DNA of 64,000 nucleotides from Zingiber officinale (GCF_018446385.1 NC_056000.1:31884011-31948010); one strand, 5' to 3'. Shown: positions 23,101 to 34,155, numbered from the stretch's first letter. Program-made: numbers and translations. The notes: a model not told the origin generated them from the sequence alone.

Positions 23101-23800
23101 GAGCGTCCAACCGGACGTGGAGCGCGTGCTGCGCGACGCTTGGCGAGATCCCTGGCAGCTCGTGCGTTGACTACGCGAAGACGTAGTGATTCTGCTGGAG
23201 GCATCTGACCAACTCTTCCTTCCGTTCTTCTTCCAGAACGGACGCAATGAATGTAGTGGCCTCCGGTCGACCTTCCCGAATCTGTACTTCCTCCTTTTCT
23301 TCATAAACCAAAGTAGGGGGCTTTTCAGTTATAGCGTTTACCTCAAGGCGCGGTGCTTTCCGAGCGGGCTTTGCTTCGGCTCGGACCATCTCCACATAGC
23401 ATCGCCGGGCCGCCAGCTGATCTCCCAAGACTTCTCCCATTCGATCTTCTACGGGGAATTTGTTTTTCAGCAAAAGGTTGAGACGACCGCTCGGAACTCA
23501 TTGAGGGTCGGTCGTCCCAATATTACATTGTATGCAGAGGGGGCATCAACCACGATGAAGTTAGTGGTTCGCGTCCTCCATAGCGGCTCTTCTCCTAGCG
23601 AGATAGCCAACTTGGTCTACCCGATCGGAAGGACTTCATTGCCAGTGAACCCATATAACGGGGTCATCATTGGCAATAGCTCGGCTCGGTCAATTTGAAG
23701 CTGGTAAAATGTCTTCTTGAAGATAATGTTGACTGAGCTGCTTGTATCAATAAATATGCGGTGAATAGTGTAGTTAGCTATTACCGCTCGGATGATGAGG
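20132..23800 (-). pseudogene. Tat element 1 pol (protease, RT, RNase H, integrase), broken
   Basis: Element-sense order: protease near 23755-23720 reads IDTSSSVNII, so the catalytic DTG is DTS; RT 23110-22160 with WRVCIDFRDLNKACPKD, a stop after CMLGAY, and intact LEVYVDDILIKS; RNase H 21977-21618 (EVYVDGSSTR, NNEAEYEALIAGL, then IYSDS and a stop); integrase about 21215-20560, where the zinc-binding region is damaged (GGYLGG for the usual second His, CLSY for CxxC); C-terminal part 20338-20132 (FQVGDLVWKKVKPVG). The pieces lie in several frames with stops, so no polyprotein can be made. Domain order RT-RNase H-integrase is the gypsy order. Confidence 0.85.
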
Positions 23801-23989
23801 GCGTCATCGTGGGGTAGTTCAACTCCCTCAAGGTCCCCGGGACCAAAGCTGATCTCGGGTCCGGCTGCCCGTTCTTGGATCCTGAGTTGCCGGGCGGACG
23901 ACTTTCTGGCCCGATTCGAGTCACCACTCGTCGGTCCACCGGCGATGATGTTAATCTCGCCCCGAGCTGCATTGCTTCTATTTTCCTCC

Positions 23990-25338
23990 TCCCTAGCGGA
24001 TGGTCTCGCTCGCTCCTGTGAGGCTCGGGGGTTGGCCCTTGGCTAGTGATGATGCTGCTGACGGTGATGCTGCTCGGGTGAACGCCTGACCATTCGCCGC
24101 TCGGTGTTCTGATGATGAGCTCGCCTGTCCAGTGAAGGTGATAGGCAGCGATAGTTCCTTGGCTCAGGTTGGCTAACCGGTGGGAGACTTCGGCAGTCTC
24201 GAGTGTTATGAGTGGCCGATTGATGGATTCTATAAAACAGGGACGTCCATACCTTGCCTTTTTATCTAGGCCGCTCGGACTTAATGTGCTGAACGGAGGG
24301 CGACCTGGAATCTTGATGCGGCCTCATCCCCTCGGCACGCGGTTCTCTCGGTGGTTGCTGGCTGGTGTGTGATTTCCGTTCGGTCGGGGCCGAAGGCTCG
24401 CCTGGTGCTTCCTTCTTTCGGGCCGCCTGTGCTTCCTCCACGTTAATATACTCAATTGCTTTTTTCAGCATGTGGTCGTAGTCGCAAGGCGGCTTTCTGA
24501 TGAGCGAGCGAAAGAAGTCCCCGTCGACTAAGCCTTGTGTGAAAGCATGCATCATTGTCTCGGACGTGACCGTGGGGATGTCCATAGCTGCTTGGTTGAA
24601 GCGTTGGATGTAGGCTCGGAGTGTTTCTCTTGGCCCCTGCTTCATGGAAAAGAGGCTGACGCTGGTCTTCTGATAGCGTCGGCTGCTGGCAAAGTGATGA
24701 AGGAATGTCGTTCGGAAGTCTCTGAAGCTCTGAATTGATCCGTCCGGCAACCTCCAGAACCAGCGTTGTGCCGAACAGGACAATGTAGTGAGGAAGACTC
24801 TGCATTTGACTCCGTCAGTGTATTGATGGAGAGTAGCAGTATTATCGAACTTACCGAGGTGGTCGTCCAGATCGGTTGTACCGTTATACTCTCCGATCGA
24901 TATGGGAGAGTAATGCTTTGGGAGAGGGTCTTGTAAGATAACCTCGGAGAACTAGCGATTGACCCGCTCGGGGGATGACTCAGCCCGCGGCGCCTTCTCC
25001 TTCCTGGCGTCCCGCGCGGGCGCTTCATCGGACGATCCCTGGTTGGCTAGGGCCAACTCCGACGGAGTCTGGAACAATGCCCGATGAAACGGAATAGGGG
25101 CGGGCGGCGCGTCTCCTGGTGTGCTGGTCTGCCCCTTGTTCTGCGCCCAAGTAGAGTATTGCTCCGGTCAGTCCTCCATCGCCGCTCGGCCACCAAAAAC
25201 CGAGGTGGCCTGCTGCGCTATCCACTCAGCTTGTGTCTTCTGCTGTTGCTCGACCATCTTCGCAGCTTGCGCTTGGATGAGTGCGTCGAGCTCCTCGGGA
25301 GAGAGCGTCACCATGAGTTGGCGTCCAGCTTCTTCCAT
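23990..25338 (-). pseudogene. Tat element 1 gag, broken
   Basis: From ATG 25338 (MEEAGRQLMVTLSPEELDAL). A stop follows AAMED near 25175 and another follows ERVNR near 24955; the best block is 24783-24262 (SAQRWFWRLPDGSI, TFLHHFASSRRYQKTSV, AFTQGLVDGDFFRSL), the Retrotrans_gag core. The knuckle near 24240-24190 keeps H-X4-H-X4-C (HQSATHNTRDC) but its first Cys appears lost. Gag would form the particle; this copy cannot. Confidence 0.8.
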
Positions 25339-25360
25339 CTTCTCGGCTCGGATTCAGGTG

Positions 25361-25380
25361 CGTTCCCACAGACGACGCTA
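25361..25380 (-). other. Primer binding site of Tat element 1
   Basis: Minus-strand TAGCGTCGTCTGTGGGAACG, two differences from the TGGCGCCGTCTGTGGGAACG form at 11730. Confidence 0.8.
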
Positions 25381-25383
25381 ATT

Positions 25384-26226
25384 TGATCCTGTCCGAGTGC
25401 TGAGTCGATGATTGCTGGGTACGTGGCGCTCCCGATGATGACGTATAGACCTTCGACTGCTGTGAATCTCCGGCAAGAACCTGCAAACACAAAATCGAGC
25501 CGGGAAGGGGTTCCCGGCAACGACCCTCCGATGCTCAAGTCAACTCCGGCGGAAAGAGAGAATGACGAGAGTGAGAACTGTAGCTATAGTGATGTAGAAT
25601 GCATACCTCCGTCGAAGTCTGCGGGTCCTTATATAGGGCTCCCGGGGGAATGCGTGCACGCATCCCAAAGCGTGCATACTCCTCAAAGCATACCTGAAGT
25701 GGTCGTGTCAGAAAAGCATGTTTGACGCCATACCGCAACTGTCTGATCATACCCCTGACAGGACAGTGGAAACTTCCACCGTACTGTACGACCCGACCGC
25801 CGACCATGCTGCCCCTTGGCGGCAGCTGTCTCGAGGTCGATGTCATCCACTGCTCCTTTTGTCCTCTTCTGCGTTGTTTGTTTGTCTGTCACCGGGCCGA
25901 ATGGGACGACCGCTTAGGCCTCCCAGCATCTAGTCAAGGGAGCGTGCCGGGCCGAGCGGGAAGGCCGCTCGGTCGCACACTCGGACGAGCAACACTGTTC
26001 GGCTTGGCGTTCAGCCCGGCGGACAGATCGCTCAACAGACCAACTCCTCTTCTGAGCGTCGACAACCCGACCTGCGGTTCGGTTTGGCTGTGTACTGGTT
26101 CGACTGCTAGGCCAAGTCTTGTCTCCTATCGGCAGGAACCATTGGCGGGCCCCCTGGACTTTGACTTCCCGACCCACGTGTTGTTGACCTCTACCAATGT
26201 GGGCCCCTATCCTTATCCCCGGATCA
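25384..26226 (-). repeat. 5' LTR of Tat element 1
   Basis: 843 bp; plus strand tgatcctgtccgag to ccccggatca. TATA-like ttatatag at about 25630. Confidence 0.88.
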
Positions 26227-26510
26227 GCTAGGTCAACGGATCGATCGGATAGCTAGTACGAAATTCAGCTAGGTCGACGGGCTAACCGGATAGCTGGTAC
26301 GAAATCCAGCTAGGTCGACGGGCCGACCATATAGTTGGTACGAAGTTCAGCTAGGTCGACGGACCGACTGGATAGCTGGTACGAAATTCAACTAGGTCGA
26401 CGAGCCGACCGGATAGCTGGACGAAGTCCAGCTAGGTCGATAAGCTGACCGGATAGTTGACACGGAGCCCAGATAGGTCGACGGGTTGACCGGATGTCTG
26501 ACAAACTAGT
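26227..26510 (+). repeat. Minisatellite, about 41 bp unit
   Basis: Six to seven units built from cagctaggtcgacgggc, gaccggatagctgg and tacgaaatt. It lies in the U3-like part of the partial copia LTR, where the LTRs at 52540 and 57881 carry a different tandem block. Confidence 0.85.
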
Positions 26511-27340
26511 AAGTTAAGGTAAATCACTGGAGGAGAGTGACCAAGTGAGGACGCATCTCGGTTGAAGCAATTTAGGTCCATTTGGGATCCCTAAGCTGAG
26601 ACCTTGATTAGTTCCTGATTCTGGGAGGACAAAAACTAATTAATAATACCTTTTATTATTATTAAATTGTCATAATACTTATTTTACAGGATATTTTGAT
26701 CCAACATTGTTTTACAAGGTAAAAGGAAGAAAATTGCTTTAGGATGAAAAGTGTTAAGGCGCCTTCGTAGTGTTTATAAAAGGCGCTTTCCGTAGGATAA
26801 ATGTTAGTCGAAGTCATGGATAAGCACCGGATTGATCGGGATTGATCTTGCCTCATTGGAGGCGCCTTCCATGCCTTTTATAAGGCTATCTCGAGGAGGC
26901 ATTGACACACAATGACTAAACGAGCTACTACGCGTTCTTTTGAGATTCTAACTGCTCCGAGCTCATGCTACGACTTTGCTCCGAATCTGCTGTGCCTGAC
27001 AACTGCTCCGAGGAGTTTCGAGTGCAGCCGACAGATCGACATCGACAGGAGCATTTCAATATCAATCTCTAAGTGTCGGTAAAATTTTATTTTGCGTATT
27101 TATTTACTGCAAAAAGACAAGTGCAAAGTGTTGCACTTGTTCTGAACTTCTTTGTATTCGATTCCTTCTTTCGGAGGTATCGAAAAAGGTTTTTAGTGGA
27201 TTACCTGATTATAGGTCTGTGAGATTGAGTCTTGGAATAGGAGTCACCGAAGGTTTCGAATCAAATAAAATTATTTATGTTTTTTTGTGCCGCATCTTTT
27301 TAATTTTGACTGTGCATACTCGTATTTTAAAAATATTAAA
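26227..27340 (+). repeat. Partial copia LTR, truncated, next to the KCS gene
   Basis: It has the layout of the LTR at 52540-53841: a tandem block (26227-26510), AGGCGCCT-type palindromes (26756, 26870), a TATA-like tttataag at about 26876, then R/U5-like text (gattgagtcttggaataggag, ccgaaggtttcgaatcaaat at about 27222-27266). The left part was displaced by Tat element 1; 15560-15751 may be its other side. No 3' end is recognised, so it stops at an unclear point near 27340. Confidence 0.6.
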
Positions 27341-27373
27341 ATAATTTTTTAAAATCATACGATTGATCTCTCC

Positions 27374-27407
27374 CACGTGTTACTCTCGACCCAATAAAAT
27401 CCACGTG
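27374..27407 (+). promoter_or_regulatory. Two G-box/ABRE-like sites upstream of KCS
   Basis: CACGTG at 27374-27379 and 27402-27407 (ccacgtgtta, ccacgtgctg) with CCAAT between them, about 220-255 bp before the ATG. G-boxes are bZIP/bHLH targets and ABRE cores; abscisic-acid or light control of this gene is inference only. Confidence 0.45.
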
Positions 27408-27560
27408 CTGTATATAATAAATAAGAACCTAATTGTCGACCCGTTCCATCGTTGACTATCTAGGGCAACCCTGTTGGTGCTTGATTTTATTTTTTTTATA
27501 CGGTCCGGCTCACATGACAGGACATGACATGACGTGATAAATTCTCGTTGCGGACGCGTC

Positions 27561-27568
27561 TATAAATT
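27561..27568 (+). promoter_or_regulatory. TATA box of KCS
   Basis: tataaatt, 68 bp before the ATG, implying transcription start near 27590-27595 and a short leader. Confidence 0.6.
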
Positions 27569-27628
27569 CTCCATCGTCGCTGCCAATCAGAATTAACTTA
27601 GATAACGCTGTAATTTAGCTTAGGCAAC

Positions 27629-29320
27629 ATGGTTAAAGAAACAGAGCACTTCGCGAAGCTCGCCGTCGACTACCTCTTTGCCCGTGGCGTCTACATCCTC
27701 CTCTCCATCTTCCTCGCCTTCTTCCTTATCCAGGCGCCAGCGTCCGTCTCGTTGGATGATTTCCGCCGCCGGCTCGACTCGACCGCCGCCGTGCTCGGCG
27801 GATGCCTTCTCCTCTGCCTCCTCATCATCTACCTCCTCGTGCGGCCGCGGCCCGTGTATCTGATGGAGATCGCGTGCTACAAACCGAAGAAGTCGACCCA
27901 GGCGTTCATATCGATGTCGGACTTCGCCGGCGTGTTCTCGCCGGAGAGTCTGGATTTCCAGCGCAGGATCTTGGGGCGCGCCGGCCTCGGCCACGAGACG
28001 TACCTGCCGGAGACGGTGGTGCGCGCGCCGTCGTACAACCATCCGGTGGAGGCGCGGAAGGAGGCCAGCGCGGTGATGTTCGAGCCGGTGGAGGCGCTGC
28101 TGAAGAAGACGGGGCTGCGGCCGGAGGACGTCGACATTTTGATCGTCAACTGCGGCCTGTTCAACCCGGCGCCCTCGCTGTCGGCGATGGTGGCGAACCG
28201 GTTCAAGCTCCGGCACGACGTGATCACGTTCAACCTTGGCGGGATGGGGTGCAGCGCGAGTCCGATTGCGATAGCGCTCGCTAGGGATCTTCTCCAGCTC
28301 AACCGGAATTCGTATGCCATCGTCATCAGCATTGAGAATACTGCCATGGGCGGCAGGTAATAAATAATTATCCTAAGCAGAAGCCCGTCACCAGGAGATT
28401 TTACATGTTTAAATTAAAATTAAAATAAATAAAAAAAACGTTTCAATTTTTTATAAACCCTCGAGATTTTTAAAAAATATATTATTTTCCTTATAATTTA
28501 ATTTATTAATAATATTTTACCGGATAAAACACTGAAAAATTGTAGGTACGACGGCAACGACCGGTCGATGCTGGTGTCCAACTGCTTGTTCAGGGTGGGC
28601 GGCTCCGCCGTGCTGCTGACCAACAAGCGCAGCGAGCGGCGGCGATCCAAGTACCAGCTTATGCACGTGGTGCGCACGCACACGGGCGCCGATGACCAGA
28701 GCTTCATGGCGGCCGCTCAGGTGGTGGACGCCGACGGCAAGCTGGGCGTCTCCCTCTCCAAGAACCTCATGGCGGTGGCCGCCGACGCCCTCCGCATCAA
28801 CCTCACCACCCTCGGCCCCCTCATCCTCCCCACCTCCGAGAAGCTCCTCTACGTCGCCAAGTGGCTGGCGGGGAGGGTGATGAGTAACAAGGGCGGCGTG
28901 ACGAAGGCATACGTGCCGGACTTCACGCGGGCGGTGGAGCACGTGTGCATCCACACGGGAGGCCGCGCCGTAGTGGAGGAGATGGGGCGGTGCCTGCGGC
29001 TGACGGAGTGGCACCTGGAGCCGTCGCGGATGACGCTGTACCGATTCGGCAACACGTCGAGCAGCTCGGTGTGGTACGTGCTGGCGTACACGGAGGCGAA
29101 GGGGCGGGTTCGCAAGGGCGACCGCGTGTGGCAGATCGCGCTGGGAGGCGGCTTCAAGTGCAACAGCGCCGTGTGGAGGGCGCTCCGGACCGTGGAGGCG
29201 GCGGCGGAGGACCCCAACCTCAACCCGTGGGCGGATGAGATCCGCAAGTTCCCTGTGCAAGTGGTCGCCACGCCCAACGCCGACACCATGGGAATTCGTC
29301 TTGTTAAATTTGATTATTAA
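27629..29320 (+). CDS. KCS: 3-ketoacyl-CoA synthase (very long chain fatty acid elongase), two exons
   Basis: Condenses malonyl-CoA with a long acyl-CoA, the first and chain-length-determining step of the ER elongase that feeds waxes, cutin/suberin and sphingolipids. Exon 1 27629-28356, intron 28357-28545 (GT...TTGTAG), exon 2 28546-29320; the join splits an Arg codon and gives 500 residues, normal for the family. Two N-terminal membrane segments (about 17-36 and 53-71) precede the FAE1/CUT1-type condensing domain (from about 75) and a C-terminal ACP-synthase-III-like domain. Catalytic Cys208 in GGMGCSAS, His379 in CIHTGGRA and Asn412 in RFGNTSSSS are all present, as is GNDRSMLVSNCLFR. Departure: SIENTAMGGRYDGNDRS, where many members have STENIT plus an aromatic stretch. 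GC-rich coding sequence in an AT-rich flank is usual for monocots. Start chosen because MVKETEHF is the first ATG after the TATA box. Exact paralogue not assignable. Confidence 0.95.
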
Positions 29321-29343
29321 TGAATGATGCCTGTCGCAAATTA

Positions 29344-29349
29344 AATAAA
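29344..29349 (+). terminator. Polyadenylation signal of KCS
   Basis: aataaa 24 bp after the stop codon; a second AT-rich signal could also serve. Confidence 0.4.
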
Positions 29350-30009
29350 TGCGTACTTGCTCTTTGATGAATTTAATTATTAAGGTAATTTGCTATTAGA
29401 GTGTTTATCTTGAAGATTATCCTTGATAATCATTATCAGTAAAAATTCTGTTTAATTTAAATAATTAATGATTCTTAAATAATGATTGACACGTCACATA
29501 TAATTCAAAATCAGAAAATCTCAAAAAAAATAAAATTACATGATTATGAAATTAATAAAAAAAATTTAATAAAAATACTTGATACGGTGTATTGTTGTGG
29601 GGTCGGTAAGATGAGGTGGCTAGAAGTCAAGACTACGGAAGAGTCAGAAGTAAGGCTAACGTGGAGGTCAGAAGTCCACCCCCCGTGGCTGGTTAGGAAT
29701 TATGCCAGCATGGAGGGCAGAAGTGCAGTCCCCGTGGTCGATCAAAAGTTCAACCCCCTTGGCTGGTCAGAAATCAAGTTTACATGGAGGTCAAGAGTCA
29801 AGCTCACGTGACTATAGTCAAAGCCTCAGTCGACGGAGTAGTCAAAGGATAGAATTACGAGTTGGGCCATACCTGGCTTCGACAAAAATCAAGAAGGGGA
29901 CCGGTCCACAGGGCCGAATATAGCTAAGGATTGAACCCACAGGTCAGGTGCAACTCAGGGGTAAGCCCACAGGCCGGGTAAAGGCGTGGAAGGAAATGCC
30001 TCTGAGCAA

Positions 30010-30810
30010 GCGGATGCGGGTCAGGAGACAGACTCAACATGCAGGTCGGGACGTACATGCCTTGGATAACAGTAGACGGATGCGGGTCGGGAGACAGACC
30101 CAGCGTGCAGGTCGGGATGCACATGCCTTGAGTAACAACAGACAGATGCGGGTCAGGAGACAAACCCGGAGTGCAGGTCGAGATGTACATGCCTTGGATA
30201 ACAACAAACAGATGCGGGTCAGGAGACAGACCCAGCGTGCAGGTCGGGATGTACATGCCTTGAGTAACAGCAGACGGATGTGGGTCAAGAGACAAACCCG
30301 GAGTGCAGGTCGGGATGTACATGCCTTGAGTAACAGCAGACGGATGCGGGTTAGGAGACAAACCTGGAGTGCAGGTCGGAATGTACAGGCCGTGGATAAC
30401 AGCAGACGGATGCAGGTCAGGAGACAGACCCAGCGTGCAGGTCGGGATGTACATGCCGTGGATATTAGCAAACGGATACGGGTCAGGAGACAAACCTGGA
30501 GTGCAGGTCGGGACGTACATGCCGTGGATAACAGCAGACAGATGAGGGTCGGGAGACAGACCCAGCGTGCAGGTCGGGACATACATGCCACGGATAATGA
30601 CATACAGATGCGGGTCGGGAGACAGACCCAATGTGCAGGTCGGGACATACATGCCACGGATAAGGACAGACAGATGCGGGTCGGGAGACAGACCCAGCGT
30701 GCAAGTCGGGACATACATGCCACGGATAACGACAGACAGATGTGGGTCGGGAGACAGACCCGACATGCAGATTGGGACATACGGGCCGTGAATAACAACA
30801 GGTATATGCA
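30010..30810 (+). repeat. 60-bp minisatellite inside the solo LTR
   Basis: About 13 units, each with gatgcgggtcaggagaca, acccagcgtgcaggtcggga and acatgcctt. The period is divisible by three and few units contain stops, so one plus-strand frame (29948-30886, 312 codons) and two minus-strand frames stay open. Substitutions among units are not biased to third positions by eye. Confidence 0.92.
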
Positions 30811-31063
30811 GGTCGGCAAACAGATCGCGGAATACAATTTAGGGTTTAGGCACTACAAGACAAGCGAGCAAGCCAAGGAAGCGTAACCATTTTGCAGAGA
30901 GTAATCATCACATGTCAGGGAATATTCTAACGGTTCATGACTTATTTGCCTCTCGATTCCTCCGCCAGCCTATAGGAGGAGGCCACGTGTTGACCACCGC
31001 CAAACAAAGCCTGATACCCGACATTCCCTGAGATCCTCCAGGCCCCAGAAACATCCGTTGGAG

Positions 31064-31071
31064 TATAAAAA
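31064..31071 (+). promoter_or_regulatory. TATA-like box of the solo LTR
   Basis: tataaaaa after a GC-rich U3 end and before a U5-like region; it could still drive transcription away from KCS. Confidence 0.45.
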
Positions 31072-31368
31072 GGGATGCTTTGTCCCTTACGCAGGTACGC
31101 TCACTCGTTATTTCTCACTAGTCTTTACTTTTTCGATGGCTTGACTCGGAGACTTTTTCCTTGGTTTCTGGTCTCTAACGACTCGTGGGCTCGTCTGAGT
31201 GTGCGCAGAGTCGTATCGCCATCAGCCTGGTCCTCTTCCCTCATCATCCGCCTGAGCCAGCCTTTTCGAGGGTGCCAGGTAGATCAGGCTCCGCGGCGAC
31301 TTCCCGTCAACTTCCACTACATCAAGGCCTGCCTTCATCCGACTCAGCTTCCGGACAGGATCAATACT

Positions 31369-31802
31369 CTTAAAATTTTTTATAACAAAAATTTTAATTT
31401 AAATTATAAAAATTAAATAAAAATAAAAATATGTGATATTTTATTTTACAAACGTAAAAAAATATTAGACAAAAAGGAAAACGTAAAAAAACCGTAAAAA
31501 ACGTAGAAAAGAAACGTAACAAAACAAATAAAAAAACGTAAAAAATAAAAAGGAAAAAAGAAAGGGGGAAAGTAAAGTTGTAAAAATAATAATAAAAGTA
31601 TAGTGAAATTATCATGTATAATTTTGATTATGTAATTACAAAGTAATCATATAATTAAGATTATGGTAAATAAAACATAATTTATTTCGTTTAATCTAAT
31701 TAATGTAACAAAAATTTATCTGTTTGAAAATTTTAATAAATAATTTACTTTAATATTTTACTATATGATACAAAACCAATCATATATTATTATTATTATT
31801 AT
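31369..31802. other. A-rich low-complexity flank, no gene
   Basis: Runs of A with scattered aacgtaaaa words, then (TTA)n at 31787-31803. Open frames here are phenylalanine-rich artefacts. Confidence 0.6.
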
Positions 31803-31805
31803 TAA

Positions 31806-32190
31806 GAGCATCCGTAACGCTAATACGTTATAATATTCACCACATCATCAAAAGATATGGGGTCCACTGCCACATATTCATTATAACAACATATCTCTTT
31901 CACTCACATCCCTTTTAACATTAATATGGTCCCCACCATCCACTTATTCATCCCTTTTATTAATTTTTTAAATAATATTAAAAATTTTATAATTTAAAAA
32001 AGAAAAAATATTTAAAAATTAAGAGAGAGGGTGTTCAAAGGTTTGAACACCTTTGTACAATGGGTTTGAACACCTTTGAACACCCTCTCTCCTCTCTTTT
32101 GTGAGTGGACATTATAATGTCCACTTACAATGAAGAAGGGGTGTTAAATGGGTGTTATAACATCCATTTAGCATCCCATTGCAGATGCTC
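31806..32190. mobile_element. Tourist-like (PIF/Harbinger) MITE
   Basis: 385 bp, TSD TAA at 31803-31805 and 32191-32193. Inverted ends gagcatccgtaacg and, in reverse, gagcatctgcaatgg. Contains an imperfect hairpin at 32022-32092 (gagagagggtgttcaaagg mirrored as cctttgaacaccctctctc). No coding capacity. Confidence 0.85.
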
Positions 32191-32193
32191 TAA

Positions 32194-32515
32194 TATTAAT
32201 ATTATTTATACCGTACGTTTTTTTAATTTTTTTCTTTTTCACATTTTTTTTAAATTTTTAGGTGTATTTTTTAAAGTTTTTAAATTTTTTTTTACGTTTT
32301 TTTTTCTCTTTTTTTATTTTTTATATATATTTTAATTTTTTTACGTTTTTTAATTATTATTTTTTTATTTTTTATTCCATTTTTTATAAATTTTTTTAAT
32401 GTTTTTTTAATATATTTTTTTTACATTTTTTTATTTTTTAAAGTTTTTTTTATTTTTCTTTATTTTTTTCTCTTTTATCACATTTTTCTCTTATTCGAGG
32501 GTATTTTAGGTAAAA
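32194..32515. other. T-rich low-complexity stretch
   Basis: Long T runs with ttacgttttt words. No coding signal. Confidence 0.6.
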
Positions 32516-33255
32516 AAATTCCGTTAACTCCGGAATTAAAAAAACCTTAGTTTTTCGAGGTTTTCCGAATCCGGGTTGCATGCCCCTTTTGCTGACGTGT
32601 CGGGCATGAAACATTACTCGGAAATCATTGATTACCTAAACCAAATAGGATTTTCGTTGATAACCTTGGATGGATAACTAAGGTTATCAAGGATAACCTC
32701 CAACCAAACGCACCCTAAAGATTATAAATGATAACTTAAACCAAACGTACTTTAATTGAAGGTGGTTATCCAGACAGTTCGATCTCCAACTATGACGTAT
32801 TTGTAGGAATTTTTCCTACAAATGAGGGGCGCAATCAAAGGATGTTGGGTTTCTAGACTGGTCGTAGCGTACGCTTTCTGATTTACCCTGGTGGCCGAAG
32901 GGAAACTTTCGTGGGGCCGGACCGATCACGCAATGGGATAGTTAATGAGGTTAACTAGGATTATCATTTTTTTTAATTAAAGAAATTATGTCCCGGGAGT
33001 ATGGTGTCGCGATAGGATATCCAGGTTGTCATCTAGGTATCCGCGGTTCGATCCCTAATTATGACGTATTTGCAGGAATTTTTCTTCTAAATGAGGTGCG
33101 CAACGAATGGATACTAGGATTCTAGGCTGCCCGCTGCCCGCGCTTCCTGATTTAGCTTGATGACTAGTGGAATAATTTTATGGAGTCAAGCCAATCACCC
33201 TAGGACTAGTTAAGAAGGCTACCTGGGCTTATTTATTTTTTAATTGAAGAAATTA

Positions 33256-33407
33256 TGAGATCTTGGAGTTGAAACTCGGCGTGTCCGAGCATGCATTCTC
33301 CTATGCCTTGACCACCTGCACTAATGGCTAGAGACATCTGTGATTTAACTCCTCTATATGGGCCTAGGGACGGGTTAGCGGGGCTAGCGAATTGCCTTTT
33401 GCCACAT
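33256..33407 (+). mobile_element. Type I SINE inserted in a type II tail
   Basis: Related to 4933-5145 (ctcctctatatgggcctaggg, gccttttgccac). The flanking 16-bp repeat, ttaattgaagaaatta at 33240-33255 and an attgaatgaatta version at 33408-33423, marks the target site. Confidence 0.7.
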
Positions 33408-34155
33408 TTAATTGAATGAATTAGTCCTCGGGGCTATGGTGTCTCGATAAGATATTCAGGTTATCACCCAGGCACTCGTAATTCGATCATCAGTTATGGC
33501 GTATTTATAGAATTTTTTCCTCCAAATGGGGCGCACAACCAAAAGACACTAGGCTTCTAGACTGACCGCCGTGTGTACTTTCTAATTTACCCTGGTGGTT
33601 GATGGAAAAATTTTGTGCAGTCGGACCGGTCACCATAAGGCTAGTCAATGAGGCTAACTGAGTTTATTATTTTTTTTAACCTTCAGTGCTATGGTTTAGC
33701 GATAAAGCATTCAAGTTGTCACCTAGGCATCCATGGTTTGATCGTCAACTATGGTGAATTTGTAGAAATTTTTCCACCAAATAGGGTGCGCAATCAAAGA
33801 ATACTGGGCTTCTTGGCTACTCGCCACGAGTACTTTCCGATTTACCCTGGTGGCCAATGAAAAAATTCAGTAGGGTCGAATCTGTCATCCCAGGACTAGC
33901 CAATTTTTTTTTTAATTGAAAAAATTATCTCAGGCTCAGCGTTACCCGTTAATTATTTTTTTATTGAAGAAATTACTTTTTCCCTCTAAATGAGACTAAA
34001 AGATGTTGGAGTTCAGCATCTCCTGCGTCGTCCATCGTAAGTACTTTCCAATGTATTTAGGTGGTCGGTGGGAAATTTTTCATGGGGCTGGGCCGGTCAT
34101 TCCAGATTTAACATTATCCAACCTGGTTAATTATTTTTATTAATTGAAGAAATTA

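Larger units (their letters stand above)
15752..26226 (-). mobile_element. Ty3/gypsy Tat-lineage element 1, decayed
   Basis: 10.5-kb minus-strand element. LTRs 15752-16612 and 25384-26226; 5-bp flanks gttag (15747-15751) and gctag (26227-26231), one mismatch. The order in the element sense is PBS, gag, protease, RT, RNase H, integrase, tandem array, then an extra ORF in antisense, purine tract and LTR. An antisense ORF between integrase and the 3' LTR is a known trait of Tat elements. Many stops and frameshifts show that it is inactive. It landed in a copia LTR (26227-27340). Confidence 0.9.
29580..31363 (+). repeat. Solo LTR with exact TSD
   Basis: 1784 bp from tgatacgg to cttccggacaggatca, with a 5-bp TSD ATACT at 29575-29579 and 31364-31368. 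The end matches those of the Tat-family LTRs here (gacaggatca). TATA-like tataaaaa at 31064-31071. Only one LTR and no interior, the product of LTR-LTR recombination. Lies 260 bp beyond the KCS stop. Confidence 0.88.
29392..32717. mobile_element. Candidate TIR element split by later insertions
   Basis: The left edge (tagagtgtttatc; attatccttgataa at 29416-29429; gacacgtc at 29488-29495) is mirrored at the right edge (gacgtgtc at 32593-32600; ttatcaaggataac at 32684-32697; accaaacgcaccctaa to about 32717). The spacing is similar on both sides, as expected for one element with inverted ends. The solo LTR and the Tourist-like MITE lie inside. Flanking tta/taa is not a clean TSD, so the call is tentative. 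Confidence 0.4.

Noticed and set aside
27620..29289. Antisense frames over the KCS gene (198, 247, 156 codons)
   Set aside because: Shadows of GC-rich KCS codons; sense strand carries the catalytic motifs and splice sites.
29924..30886. 312-, 280- and 267-codon frames on both strands
   Set aside because: Produced by a 60-bp minisatellite whose period is divisible by three; not called as genes, kept only as a finding.
31420..32470. Apparent inverted repeat of A-rich and T-rich blocks around the Tourist MITE
   Set aside because: Low-complexity DNA on both sides gives weak matches anywhere; not specific enough to call.
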